In this document: piece by piece, positions 1 to 9,000 of the stretch | Position numbering within the stretch: the first letter of the stretch is position 1 | How the letters are laid out: each line of letters begins with the position of its first letter | NCBI GenBank assembly: GCA_016871155.1 | Contig: VFZO01000030.1 | Coordinates: 1 to 35,718 of the forward strand | Direction of reading: 5' to 3' | From: Acidobacteriota bacterium | Lineage (GTDB): Bacteria; Acidobacteriota; Terriglobia; Bryobacterales; Bryobacteraceae | Length of the DNA: 35,718 bases | The notes under the pieces: model-generated | Told to the model about the DNA's origin: nothing | The model's database searches: none | What the model saw: the letters and a program-made list of their open reading frames with translations, nothing else | Translations under genes and position numbers: made by a program

Positions 1-441
1 GCATTTCAACTGCTGCCGCGCGGAAAGGCGGAGGCGCTCTACGGCGATCACCGCACGTACAAAATTGGGGGCAAGACCCTGAACGCCGAGTGGCATTTGG
101 GCGTGGACATGGCGTCGGTCAAGAACGCTCCGGTGCCGGCGGCGAACGATGGCAAGGTGGTGTTCGCCGGCAAGATGGGAATCTACGGCAACGCGGTGGT
201 GGTGGATCACGGGCTCAGCGTGCAGTCCGTGTACGCGCATTTGAGTTCGATCGCGGTGAGCGAAAGCGCGGCGTTGACGCGCGGGCAGACGATCGGGAAG
301 TCCGGAATGACGGGTCTGGCGGGCGGCGACCATCTGCATCTGGGCCTGATGATCGCGGGTGTGTTCGTGGATCCGGTGGAGTGGTCGTTCGCGAACTGGG
401 TGGACAAAACGCTGACGCCGGCGCTGGCGGCGATGAATTGA
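1..441 (+). CDS. M23 family metallopeptidase (LytM-type), 5'-truncated
   Basis: This is the C-terminal part of a zinc peptidase of the M23/LytM family, which cleaves peptide cross-links of peptidoglycan outside the cytoplasmic membrane. The frame is open from the first base, so the start lies outside the window; 146 residues are visible. Both zinc-site motifs can be read: H32-x3-D36 (HLGVD) and the HxH pair H111/H113 (HLHLG). Between them is the usual beta-rich lysostaphin core (VVDHG, YAHLS and TRGQTIGKSGMTG motifs). About 30 residues follow the last motif, a normal ending. The active-site set is complete, so a catalytic rather than degenerate (EnvC-like) protein is expected. The N-terminal part, which would show export signals or coiled coils, is missing. 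The stop codon lies 3 bases before the operator of the next gene, so the two genes probably belong to different units. Confidence 0.9.
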   Translation, partial: AFQLLPRGKAEALYGDHRTYKIGGKTLNAEWHLGVDMASVKNAPVPAANDGKVVFAGKMGIYGNAVVVDHGLSVQSVYAHLSSIAVSESAALTRGQTIGKSGMTGLAGGDHLHLGLMIAGVFVDPVEWSFANWVDKTLTPALAAMN

Positions 442-442
442 T

Positions 443-474
443 TTGACAATCTGCCACATGTGTGACAGATTGTC
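443..474 (+). promoter_or_regulatory. Promoter with overlapping BlaI-type dual operator
   Basis: A consensus -35 hexamer TTGACA lies at 443-448. A weak -10 (CAGATT, 466-471) sits 17 bases downstream and 6 bases before the repressor start codon at 478. Bases 445-474 form a 30-base palindrome with perfect 9-base outer arms (GACAATCTG and CAGATTGTC) and only two mismatched pairs inside. It can also be read as two copies of GACA-N3-TGTC: 445-455 (last half-site imperfect, TGCC) and 464-474 (perfect), 19 bases apart, about two helical turns. Family members such as BlaI and MecI bind dyad ACA/TGT-type operators as dimers and repress their own operon. Binding here would cover the -35 and the -10. 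Autoregulation is inferred. Confidence 0.75.
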
Positions 475-477
475 GTC

Positions 478-849
478 ATGGAGTTTTCGAACGCCGAGTG
501 GCGGCTGATGGCGGAGGTGTGGCGTCACGAGTCGGTGACAGTAACGGAGGTCCACGCCGCGGTGGGGGCCGAGTCCGGCTGGGCGTACTCGACGGTAAAG
601 ACCATGCTGGCGCGGCTGGCGGAGAAGGGCGCGCTGGCGGTGACGAAGCAAGGGAAGCAGAGCGTCTTCCGCCCGCTAGTGTCGCAGTCCAATGCCCGGC
701 GTCAGGCGACGGCGTCCCTGGTGGACCGGGTCTTCGAGGGCGCCGTGGGCGGGCTGTTTCAGCATTTGCTGGGCGAGCATCGATTGTCGAAACGAGACCG
801 CGAGAAGCTGCGCGCGCTGCTGGACGCCGGGGAGAAACGGCCGCGATGA
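478..849 (+). CDS. BlaI/MecI/CopY family transcriptional repressor
   Basis: This 123-residue winged-helix repressor has the usual length and layout of the BlaI/MecI/CopY (penicillinase repressor) family. The N-terminal helix begins with the typical F-S/N-x-A-E-W-x-L-M pattern. The recognition region contains the family hallmark W-A-Y-S-T-V-K-T-M-L-x-R-L-x-x-K-G, followed by a wing and a C-terminal dimerisation helix pair ending around LSKRDREKLRALL. Repressors of this family are released when a partner membrane protease of family M56 causes their cleavage; the partner gene follows directly with a 4-base ATGA overlap. No ribosome binding site is visible before the ATG, and the promoter predicts a transcript starting at or near it, so translation may be leaderless. 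The regulated target is unlikely to be a beta-lactamase, since none is present; the operon itself is the obvious target. Confidence 0.92.
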   Translation: MEFSNAEWRLMAEVWRHESVTVTEVHAAVGAESGWAYSTVKTMLARLAEKGALAVTKQGKQSVFRPLVSQSNARRQATASLVDRVFEGAVGGLFQHLLGEHRLSKRDREKLRALLDAGEKRPR

Positions 850-1802
850 CACACTTCTGGTGGGCTTGGGTTTTGCCGGCGGCGCTGCAGGCCACACCAC
901 TGCTGCTGTTGGCGGCGGCGCTGGACCTGCTATTGCCGCGGTTGCTGGATCCGCGCTGGCGGGCCGGAATCTGGCTGTTGGCCGCGTTGAAGTTAGCGGC
1001 GCCGTTCGAAGCGGGAGGCGTGTTGCCGAACCCCGTTGCAGGGGTGCCGCCCGCGTGGACGGCGTTTGTCCCGGCGACTTGGCTTTGCGGCGCGGCGCTA
1101 TTGATCCTGGGCAGCGCCGTGTGGTTCCGCCGCCAACGGGCGGCGTTGCGGCCGGTGGAGTGCCGGGGACTCTCGCGCGAGGTGTTTCGTTCGCTCGCCC
1201 CGGAATTCGGGGCCGTGGCGCGGATCGTGGAATCGGACCGGTTGGACGGTCCGGTGACGATCGGACAAACGGTGTATTGGCCGGCCGGATTGGAAAACCG
1301 TTTGAGTGAAGCGGAGCAACGGCAGGTGTTGCGGCACGAGTTGGCGCACGTCGTGCGGCGGGATGGCTGGCGAGAGCTTGGATGGTCAGCGCTGGTGGCG
1401 GTGTTTTGGTTTCATCCGCTGGTATGGTGGGCGGCGCGGCGCATGCGGGCGATTCGCGAGGAGTGCTGCGACCGGACGGCGGCGGAGTTGCCCGGCCATT
1501 GCGCAGAGACATACCGCCGGGCGCTGCTGCGCGTTTTGGGGTGGGTACACGCGCTGGCGCCGGGGATGGCGCTGGTGGATCCGCGCATGCCTCTGACGAA
1601 CCGGCTGGCGCTGCTGGAGCAGCGGCCGCATTCGCATTGGCGGGGCATTGCGGCGCTGGCGGCGTTGGCGATTGTGTGGCCGCTGGCCCGGTGGGCGAAT
1701 CAGGAGTCACACGCGGTGGCGGAGTGGGTGGCGAGGCCGCCCGGCTCGTTGCAGTTGCGGTACATGGTGTTGGAACGGCTGGCAGAGGAGAACGGGAAAT
1801 GA
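846..1802 (+). CDS. M56 family membrane metallopeptidase (BlaR1-type, short)
   Basis: This 318-residue membrane-bound zinc protease belongs to the BlaR1/MecR1 peptidase family, which relieves repression by a BlaI-type repressor. The ATG at 846 overlaps the upstream stop codon (ATGA). Hydrophobic segments lie at about residues 5-32, 40-53 and 75-93. The zinc motif H164-E-L-A-H168 is in the typical context LRHELAHVVRRD. A further hydrophobic segment (about 180-196) precedes the second motif E-E-C-C-D (205-209), which supplies the third ligand. A last hydrophobic segment lies at about 267-280, and only about 38 residues follow it. BlaR1 and MecR1 carry a penicillin-binding sensor of about 250 residues at this point; here it is absent, so the inducing signal must come from elsewhere. 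The catalytic residues appear intact. Confidence 0.9.
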   Translation: MTHFWWAWVLPAALQATPLLLLAAALDLLLPRLLDPRWRAGIWLLAALKLAAPFEAGGVLPNPVAGVPPAWTAFVPATWLCGAALLILGSAVWFRRQRAALRPVECRGLSREVFRSLAPEFGAVARIVESDRLDGPVTIGQTVYWPAGLENRLSEAEQRQVLRHELAHVVRRDGWRELGWSALVAVFWFHPLVWWAARRMRAIREECCDRTAAELPGHCAETYRRALLRVLGWVHALAPGMALVDPRMPLTNRLALLEQRPHSHWRGIAALAALAIVWPLARWANQESHAVAEWVARPPGSLQLRYMVLERLAEENGK

Positions 1803-2365
1803 CACGACTATTCACATTGGCGGCGTGCCTGACGCTCATGGCGCAGGAGCAGGCCGTGGACATGCAGGCGATGATGGCGAAGGCGAAGAAGTTTACGGCG
1901 CCAGGCGAGAATCACAAGCTGTTGGAGAAGTTCCTGGGCACGTGGACGATGGAGATGCGCGGGTATATGAAGGGCGTGGCCGGCAAGGCGTCGACGGGCG
2001 AGCAGACCTGCACGTGGTATGTGAAAGGCCGGTTCGTGCAGTGCCGCGGCGGGGGCCCGCTGTTCGGAATGCAGTTGGAGTTCGCGACGATCATCGGCTA
2101 CGACAACTTCAAGCAAAGCTACCGCGTGATGCATTTGAGTTCCATGGACACGTCGCTGAACACGTCCGAGGGCGACCTGACTCCGGACGGAAAGACGCTG
2201 TTGACCTACGGCACCATCGACGAGTATTTGACCGGCGAACACGACAAGATGGTGAAGTACGTCTGGCGGTTCGACTCCGCGGACCAGATGCGTTTTGAAG
2301 TGCATGACCTGCCGATCGGCGAGCAGCATACCCAGGTGATGGGATTCACCTTCAGGCGGCGTTGA
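1799..2365 (+). CDS. DUF1579 domain protein, probably exported
   Basis: This 188-residue protein resembles the DUF1579 family, small lipocalin-like beta-sheet proteins of unknown function. The motifs fit: an N-terminal H-x-x-L-x-x-F-x-G-T-W (residues about 39-49), a central R-F-V-Q (about 78-81), and the 'IGYDNFKQSYRVMHLSSMDTS' region. The first 15 or so residues (MTRLFTLAACLTLMA) look like a short signal peptide, so an extracytoplasmic location is likely. The ATG overlaps the stop of the M56 gene by 4 bases, making this the third gene of a repressor-protease-DUF1579 operon. It may be the effector controlled by the module or a partner that informs the protease, but nothing in the sequence decides this. 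A Rho-independent-like hairpin follows 30 bases after the stop. Confidence 0.8.
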   Translation: MTRLFTLAACLTLMAQEQAVDMQAMMAKAKKFTAPGENHKLLEKFLGTWTMEMRGYMKGVAGKASTGEQTCTWYVKGRFVQCRGGGPLFGMQLEFATIIGYDNFKQSYRVMHLSSMDTSLNTSEGDLTPDGKTLLTYGTIDEYLTGEHDKMVKYVWRFDSADQMRFEVHDLPIGEQHTQVMGFTFRRR

Positions 2366-2394
2366 AATCGGTGTCTTAGAGCTCACGCCAAAGA

Positions 2395-2431
2395 AACGCC
2401 CCCGCCCGCGCACGGCGCGAACGGGGGCGTT
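2395..2431 (-). terminator. Intrinsic terminator-like hairpin between convergent genes
   Basis: Two perfect 10-base arms (AACGCCCCCG at 2395-2404 and CGGGGGCGTT at 2422-2431) enclose a 17-base loop that can itself pair partly (CGCGC/GCGCG). Read on the - strand, the stem is followed by TTTCTTTGG, a short T-rich tract, so it best serves the TonB-dependent receptor gene that ends at 2448. On the + strand the following bases (GTTACGGTTT) are only weakly T-rich, but the same stem could also limit read-through from the DUF1579 gene. Confidence 0.7.
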
Positions 2432-2447
2432 GTTACGGTTTGCGAGT

Positions 2448-5400
2448 TTAGAACATGAAGCGCAGCGCGAACTGCACGTTACGCGCGGTGCCGGGCAACG
2501 TGGCGCTCAGCCGGCCGTAGTTGCCGGACCCTTGCGTGTTGCCGAGCGAGCCGACCGCGAATCGCGGCGTGTTCGACATGTTCAACCATTCGGAACGGAT
2601 CTGGATCTTCTTCGTTTCGCTAATCGCAAAGCTCTTGAATAGCGAGAAGTCCAGTGCGGCGATGCCAGGGCCAACACCGGTCTGGGGACCAATATTGCCC
2701 AGCGTCCCGGGAACCGGACTCGCCGTCGCGGTGACGTCGAACCACTGATCCGGCGTGCGCCCGGAGGACGGGGCCTGCATGGGATCCTTGCCGCTCACGG
2801 CGTCCGGGCGGCAGGCGCTGAACGAGCCAACGCAATTCTGCGACCGGAAAGTGAACGGCTGGCCGGATGAGAACGTCAGGATGCCGTTGGTCTGCCAACC
2901 GCCTGCCAGCATGTTGGCGACTTTGCCCAGGCTCGTGCCGAAGCGCTTGCCTGCGCCGAACGGCAGATCGTAGTTAAAGCTCGTGGCCGAGCGGTGACGG
3001 ATGTCCCAGGCCGCGGCGCCGTACTCACAGCGGAAGCCGCACGTGATGTCGGTTAAGCCGAAACCCGAGGAGCCCGACAGCGTCGTGCCGGTGTTGGCGA
3101 AGGTGTGACCCCAGGTGTAGGAGGACACCATCGACAAACCGTTCGAGTAGCGCTTCTCAAACTTCGCCGAGAGGGCGTTGTAGTTCGAGATGCCGAACGT
3201 CGACGTGAGCGAGAGGCCGCCGCGGAGGAAAGGATACGCGCGGCGAGGATCCGCCGGTGCGTTCGGCAGCGGGCTGTTCATCGGCAGGTTCGGATCCCAG
3301 TTGATCAACTGACGCGAACCCTTGGAACCGATGTAGCTAACTTCCAGCGCCGAACCCCAGCCGAAGTCGCGCTGGATCGAGACGTTCCACTTGGAAACCA
3401 GGGGATTGCGGAAGTTCTCCTCCACGCCGCGGAAGCTGATGTTCGCCGGCAAGGAGAAAATGTTCAACGGGTACCCATTGGACAGGCGGGTCAGGAACGG
3501 GTGCCTGTCTTCGAAAGCGGACCGCTGATTCAAGTCCATGACATTGTTAAACGGAACGCTCAGGCCGCGATTCGGGCTGCCGCCCTGGTTCTCTTCGCCG
3601 CCGTAGAAAAGCCCGATGCCGCCGCGCAGCACCATCTTCTGCGAAACCTGATAGGCGACGCCGATGCGCGGACCGAAATTGGTCTTATCCCAGGGAATCA
3701 GGAATTTGCCGACGCTTCCGCGGTCCACCTTGATGTCGGGAAACGCCTGGGCGAAGTTCCCGGGCAGAGGATCGTTGCTATTCGGTCCGGACGGAATGAA
3801 CAAGGTTCGTTTGTGCGGCACGTAGTTCGCCTGCCGGGCAAAGCGTTCCGCGATCGGCGAGAAGAGTTCGTAGCGAACGCCGATGTTGAACGTCAGCTTG
3901 CTGGTGGCTTTCCAGTCGTCCTGAAAGTACCAGGCGTGCGCCGACTTCGTCGAGGAGATGAAGTTGGTCGTCGTGAGACGCGAGTCGCCAGGCAACCCCA
4001 GCAGGAACGAGGCCATGCCGTCGCCGGTCTGGCCAGCGGCTTCGGGAATTGAGGTTCGATTCGTCGGGAACCGGAAGAAGCCACGCGCGGAGGGCACCTG
4101 GAAGAAGGGGAACTGGATCGGTCGATACTCATACCCGAACTTCGTGGCGTGCTTGCCCTTGTTGATGGAAACGTTCTGGATGAAATCCCAAACGTTGTTG
4201 TACTCCTTAGTCGGCAACCAGTTGGAGCCGCCGAATCCGGAGTAGCCGCCGGGTTCGAGCGACGGCAGACCACCGTTGTTCGAGGTCGCCGTGGTTGGAT
4301 TCAAGCCGCCGATACCGAACGCGGCGAACTGGTCAACGCCCTTGTTGCCCTGAAACCTCTGTGTGACCAGACGGCTGAAGGCGGCACGGGACTCGGTTAG
4401 GATGGTGGGCGACCAGACGCGTGTCCAGGAGATCATCGCGTTACGGCCTTGGTTCTTTTCTTCCGCGCCGTTGAAACCGGACGCGTCAAGAGCACCGGGG
4501 AGCGGGGCGGAGATCAGCTTGTTCTCCTCGGACCAGCTCAGGGAGCCGAACAGCGAGTCCTTGTCCGTGAGACGGTGGTCGATGCGGACGTCGAATTGAT
4601 CGTTGTCCTGTCGGGCCGGAGCCGTGGGCAGGTAGTTCGCGCCGGGCAAACGGTCATTCAGGTTCTGATTCGGATTCGGGAACAGGTCCATCAACTTCTT
4701 CGCGGCCGGGTCGAACCTCGAGGCGGGGATAATGTTGCCGGGGAACATGTCCCGGACCACGCTGCCGTTGGGAGCGTTGCGCTGGGTAGCGATGTCATAG
4801 ATCGCGCCCTGCGGAATCTGCCGTCCCAGAGCGTCGGTGCCCATGAACTGACCGCTGAGAAGTGAGCGGAAGTCGCCATTGCGGAACTCCGGCTTGGCGA
4901 TGGTGATAGGATTTGTCACACCGCCAAGGCCGGGGATGACGCCGGAGAGCGAGCGGACACGGGTGCCCTGCCAATCGGCGAACCAGAAGGTCCGGTTCTT
5001 GACGAGTGGGCCGCCGATGGCGGCGCCGTATTGGTTCTGGCGGACGTAGGGCCGGCGGGCGCCGGCGCGGTTGCGCTCCCAGGTGTTGGCGTTGAACTTG
5101 TCGTTCTGCAGGAATTCAAAAAGCGTGCCATGCAGTTCGTTGGTGCCGGACTTGATGGTGACGTTCACGACGCCGCCGGCGCCACGGCCATATTCGGCCG
5201 AGTAGCCGTTGGTGACAACCTTCATTTCGCCAATGGCCTCGACCGAGGGGCCGATCACGTAGGCCGTCTGGTTGATGAAGTCGATGACGTTGACGTTGTT
5301 GTCGACGCCGTTCAGCAGGAAGTTGTTTTGGCCGTTGGAGCGGACGCCGTTGGCGGAGAAACCGCCGCCGGCCGCGTCGCGCGCGCCTTGTTCGGCCGGG

Positions 5401-5888
5401 ACGACGCCCGGTGCCAACGGAGCCAGAAATGTAAACTTACGCTGGCCGCCGAGTGGCAGTTCGCTCACCTGTTTCGCTTGCATGGTGTTGCCAAGCGTGG
5501 TGGTTTCCGTCTGTAGCAGGGGCGCGGCCGCCGAGATTTCGACGGACTGGGAAATTTCGCCTACCGAAAGGGCGAGATTGACGCCGACGCGGTCGCCGGA
5601 GCCGAGCAACACATCGCGCTGCACGACGGTTTTAAAACCGGGCGCGCTGACTTCAACGGTGTACGTGCCAGGCCGCAGCAGCGGCCGGATGTAGGTACCC
5701 GAGCCGTCCGTGGTGGCTTCCTGCCGGGTTCCAGTTTGTGTTTCGGTCAAGACGACCTTGGCTCCCGCGACCACGCCGCCCGAAGGGTCGGTGATGGTGC
5801 CGGTGATTGTGCCGAGGTCGCGCTGTGCCAGTAGCACGCTTGCAGCCAGCAACGAAGTGGCGAGCAAACGAGACAAGCTCAAATTCAT
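2448..5888 (-). CDS. TonB-dependent receptor, Oar-like, with carboxypeptidase-regulatory domain
   Basis: This 1146-residue outer-membrane protein belongs to the Oar-like TonB-dependent receptor group that is strongly expanded in Bryobacterales and related Acidobacteria. A signal peptide (about residues 1-21, ending VLLAQ) precedes a carboxypeptidase-regulatory-like beta-sandwich (about 24-105, with G-T-I-T-D-P-S-G-G-V-V-A-G-A and Y-x-V-x-V-x-A-x-G-F). A plug region follows (about 115-235), containing the LLNGVDNN and YSAEYGRGAGG motifs. The remainder is a large beta-barrel ending in the aromatic terminus F-A-L-R-F-M-F typical of proteins inserted by BamA. The ATG has a good AGGAGA ribosome binding site 7-8 bases upstream. 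A possible -10 (TATCAT, - strand, 5949-5954) lies about 60 bases from the start. The substrate is unknown; family members are thought to take up polymers or large degradation products. It is divergent from a second receptor of the same group. Confidence 0.93.
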   Translation of the reverse strand: MNLSLSRLLATSLLAASVLLAQRDLGTITGTITDPSGGVVAGAKVVLTETQTGTRQEATTDGSGTYIRPLLRPGTYTVEVSAPGFKTVVQRDVLLGSGDRVGVNLALSVGEISQSVEISAAAPLLQTETTTLGNTMQAKQVSELPLGGQRKFTFLAPLAPGVVPAEQGARDAAGGGFSANGVRSNGQNNFLLNGVDNNVNVIDFINQTAYVIGPSVEAIGEMKVVTNGYSAEYGRGAGGVVNVTIKSGTNELHGTLFEFLQNDKFNANTWERNRAGARRPYVRQNQYGAAIGGPLVKNRTFWFADWQGTRVRSLSGVIPGLGGVTNPITIAKPEFRNGDFRSLLSGQFMGTDALGRQIPQGAIYDIATQRNAPNGSVVRDMFPGNIIPASRFDPAAKKLMDLFPNPNQNLNDRLPGANYLPTAPARQDNDQFDVRIDHRLTDKDSLFGSLSWSEENKLISAPLPGALDASGFNGAEEKNQGRNAMISWTRVWSPTILTESRAAFSRLVTQRFQGNKGVDQFAAFGIGGLNPTTATSNNGGLPSLEPGGYSGFGGSNWLPTKEYNNVWDFIQNVSINKGKHATKFGYEYRPIQFPFFQVPSARGFFRFPTNRTSIPEAAGQTGDGMASFLLGLPGDSRLTTTNFISSTKSAHAWYFQDDWKATSKLTFNIGVRYELFSPIAERFARQANYVPHKRTLFIPSGPNSNDPLPGNFAQAFPDIKVDRGSVGKFLIPWDKTNFGPRIGVAYQVSQKMVLRGGIGLFYGGEENQGGSPNRGLSVPFNNVMDLNQRSAFEDRHPFLTRLSNGYPLNIFSLPANISFRGVEENFRNPLVSKWNVSIQRDFGWGSALEVSYIGSKGSRQLINWDPNLPMNSPLPNAPADPRRAYPFLRGGLSLTSTFGISNYNALSAKFEKRYSNGLSMVSSYTWGHTFANTGTTLSGSSGFGLTDITCGFRCEYGAAAWDIRHRSATSFNYDLPFGAGKRFGTSLGKVANMLAGGWQTNGILTFSSGQPFTFRSQNCVGSFSACRPDAVSGKDPMQAPSSGRTPDQWFDVTATASPVPGTLGNIGPQTGVGPGIAALDFSLFKSFAISETKKIQIRSEWLNMSNTPRFAVGSLGNTQGSGNYGRLSATLPGTARNVQFALRFMF

Positions 5889-5982
5889 GCGTTTCTCCTG
5901 AATGCAATTCCTCCCGCGTCGGTGCAGTGGCGCGGTAACGTACTCGCAATGATATCACTTTCGGTTCCAGGACCCACAGGAC

Positions 5983-6010
5983 TTGGTTCATTTGACGCTG
6001 CCCATACAAT
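5983..6010 (+). promoter_or_regulatory. Putative promoter of the second Oar-like receptor gene
   Basis: A -35-like TTGGTT (5983-5988) and a good -10 TACAAT (6005-6010) are separated by 16 bases. The -10 ends 6 bases before the GTG start codon at 6017, so transcription would begin at or next to the start codon and the mRNA would be leaderless. The 128-base region between the two divergent receptor genes (5889-6016) shows no other clear element apart from the ribosome binding site of the - strand gene. This is read from the sequence only. Confidence 0.45.
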
Positions 6011-6016
6011 GGAAAA

Positions 6017-9000
6017 GTGAAGTACCTTCTCGCAGCGGTGTCGGCGGGCGCGCTGATGGCGCAAGTCACCTCCGGCGCGCTGATCGGCCGTGTCTCGGAC
6101 CCGTCTGGAGCTGCGTTGCCGATGGCGGTGGTTGTGCTGGAAAATCCGGCGCGCGGTATAAATCGGGTGACGCGGAGCGGACTGGACGGAGAATTCCGCT
6201 TGGCGCAAGTGGCGGCAGGTGCGTACACGCTGCGCGTTACGGCACCGAATTTTGCAGACGCCGAAATTCAGGCCATCCGCGTCGCACCGGGCGAAACGCG
6301 GCGGGAGGATGTCGCTTTGGCCTTGGCCGGGGTGCGCACATCGACCGAAGTGGCGGCGGCCAAGGACGCGGCACCTTCTGGATTGACCCTGGATTCGGAG
6401 AGGATTCGCTCCCTGCCGCTGAACCGCCGCGACTTTCTGCAGTTGGCGCTGCTTGCTCCGGGCGTGACGCCGCCGGCCCAGGACTCGGAACTGTCGTCGC
6501 GCGGGGCGTTCGCCATGCACGCGTCCGGCGCGCGGGAGGAGTTCAATCAGTATCTATTGGACGGCGTGGACAACAACGATCCCTACAACAACCGGTTCAT
6601 CGTGCAGCCTCCGGTAGAAACGATCCAGGAGTTCCGCGTGGAGACGAACGGGTACGGCGCGGAGTTTGGGCGGTCCGCCGGCGGGCAGATCAATATCATT
6701 ACGCGCGCGGGCACAAACGAATGGCATGGCGAGGCGTATGAATACTTTCGAAACCGCGGCCTGGATGCCCGGAACTTCTTTGAGGGAAGGGAGCGGGCGA
6801 AGTTTCAGCGAAACCAGTTTGGCGGCGCGCTGGGCGGACCGCTGCGGCGGGACCGGGCTTTCTTTCACGCGAACTACGGCGGCCTGATTGAGCGGCGCGG
6901 GCTGCCACGCTTGGGCGTAGTACCGTCAGCCGCGCAGCGCGGTGGCGATTTGGCCTCCCTGGGCCGCACGATCGTTGATCCGTTCGCACAACGGCCGTTT
7001 CCGGGCAACGTGATTCCGCCCAGCCGGATCCATCCGTTGTCGGCGCGCGTCCTAGCGTTGTTTCCCGCGACGAACCAGGCCCAGCCGGTGCTGCGCGATT
7101 CGGCGCCGCAGGCGAGCGCCCGAGCCGATTGGAAAGCGGGCGCGAAGGACGAGTTCAACGCGCGGTTCACGTTCGCCACCCAGGATCTGTTCGAGCCGTA
7201 CGCGGAGGAGGCGCAGTCGATTCCAGGCTTCGGCAACGGCGTTGTCAACCGCGGACAGAGCGCCATGGTGCACCACGCGCGGGCGTTGTCGCCGTCGTTG
7301 CTGCATTCCCTGCGGCTGGGTTACGTCCGCGGCTTTCGCGAAGTGAAACCGGAAAATCACAGGCGCGACATCCGAAAGGAATGGGGCGTTTCCTGGCTGA
7401 ACGTGGCGCCGCGCGATTTCGGTTATCCGCTGATCAACGTGCAGGGCTTTTCGTCGATCGGCGACGCTACGCAACTGCCGCTGGGCCGGATCTCGAACAC
7501 GTACCAACTCACGGAGACGCTGCAACGGCAGCAAGGCAAACACGCGCTGAAGATGGGCTTCGACGCGCGGCGCCAGGAGGCGAACGGCTACCTGGACTAC
7601 TTTGCGCGTGGACAACTGACATTCGGCGGCGCGCTGACAGGCGCGGGACTGGGGGACCTGCTGCTGGGCTTTCCGCAGACGGCGATTCAATCGCAGTTCG
7701 ACAATCAGCAGACACTGCGGAGCCTGTTTTCGGGCCTGTGGGCGCAGGACGACTGGCGCGCGACGCGCCGCCTGACCGTTAACGCCGGGCTGCGCTGGGA
7801 GTATTTCACGCCCGCGACCGACCGGTTTGACCGCATGTCCGCGTTCGACCCGGCGACGCTGACGCTGGCGCGCGTTGGCACCCAAGGAGTCGCACGCGGC
7901 GTGATCCGGCCGGATCGAAATAACTTCGCGCCGCGCGTCGGCGCGGCCTACGCTCTGAACTCGAACACAACGCTGCGCGCGGGCTATGGCGTGTTCTTCG
8001 ACGCCGGCATGTTCGTAGTGAACTCATCCCACTATTTCAACCCGCCGTTCTTCAATATCCGAGTGTGGTTTCCGGCGGCCGGCGTGTTCCCTTCCCTTAC
8101 AAATCCGTTTCCTTCGAATGGCGGAATTGTGCCGCCGGCGACGCTGAACACTCTGAGTCCGGACGCGGCGACAACCTATCTGCAGCATTTCAGTTTTTCG
8201 ATCGAGCGGCAGGTATCGAGATCCACAACCTTTTCGGCGGCCTATGTGGCATCCAAAGGCAGCAAGCTGGCGAGGGCGCGGGATCTGAATCAGCCGCTGC
8301 CCGGTGCGGGCAGCGCGCAGGCCAACCGGCCATTGCCGCGGTTTGGCGGAATCTTCTTCATTGAGACCGGCGCCAATTCGAACTATCACTCCCTGCAGTT
8401 GAACGTGAACCGGCGATTGGCGCGGGGCGTTTCACTGTTGGGATCGTACACATTCGGAAAGTCGATCGACGATGCGAGTTCGTTCCTGGGTTCGGGTCCC
8501 GACAGAAACTTTCCGCAGAATTCGCGGAACTACGCGGCGGAGCGGGCGCTTTCCAGCTTCGACATGCGGCAACGGTTCGCCGGTACAGCGACGTGGGAGT
8601 TCGCTCGCGGCTTTGAGGCGCGCGGCATCTTCACGGCGCAATCCGGGCAGCCGTTGACGCCCTATCTGCGCTTCGACAACTCGAACACGGGCAACACAGG
8701 CGGTACGTTCGGTAACGACCGGCCAAACGTTACGGGGGATTGGCGGTTGAGCAACCGGTCGGCCGAACGATGGTTCCGTACGGAGGCGTTCGCCACGCCG
8801 GCCCGCTTTACGTTCGGCGATGCTGGACGAAATATTCTGGCCGGGCCGGCCTTGGCCACGGTCGACGCCTCGGTCGCGCGAACGTTCCGCGTGGAGCGGC
8901 TACGGTTCACGCTGTCGGTGGAAGCGTTCAATCTGCTGAACCGCGTAAATCTCGAAATGCCAGAGCGATTCGTGGACGAACCCTCCACGTTCGGGCGGGT

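Noticed and set aside
462-845. Upstream in-frame extension of the M56 gene to 462
   Set aside because: It runs through the repressor gene in another frame and reads as low-complexity Gly/Arg protein; the ATG at 846 with the ATGA overlap starts the membrane domain.
676-1863. Long Pro/Ala/Thr-rich open frame on the - strand
   Set aside because: It is antisense to three well-supported genes, and its composition is that of a GC-rich shadow frame.
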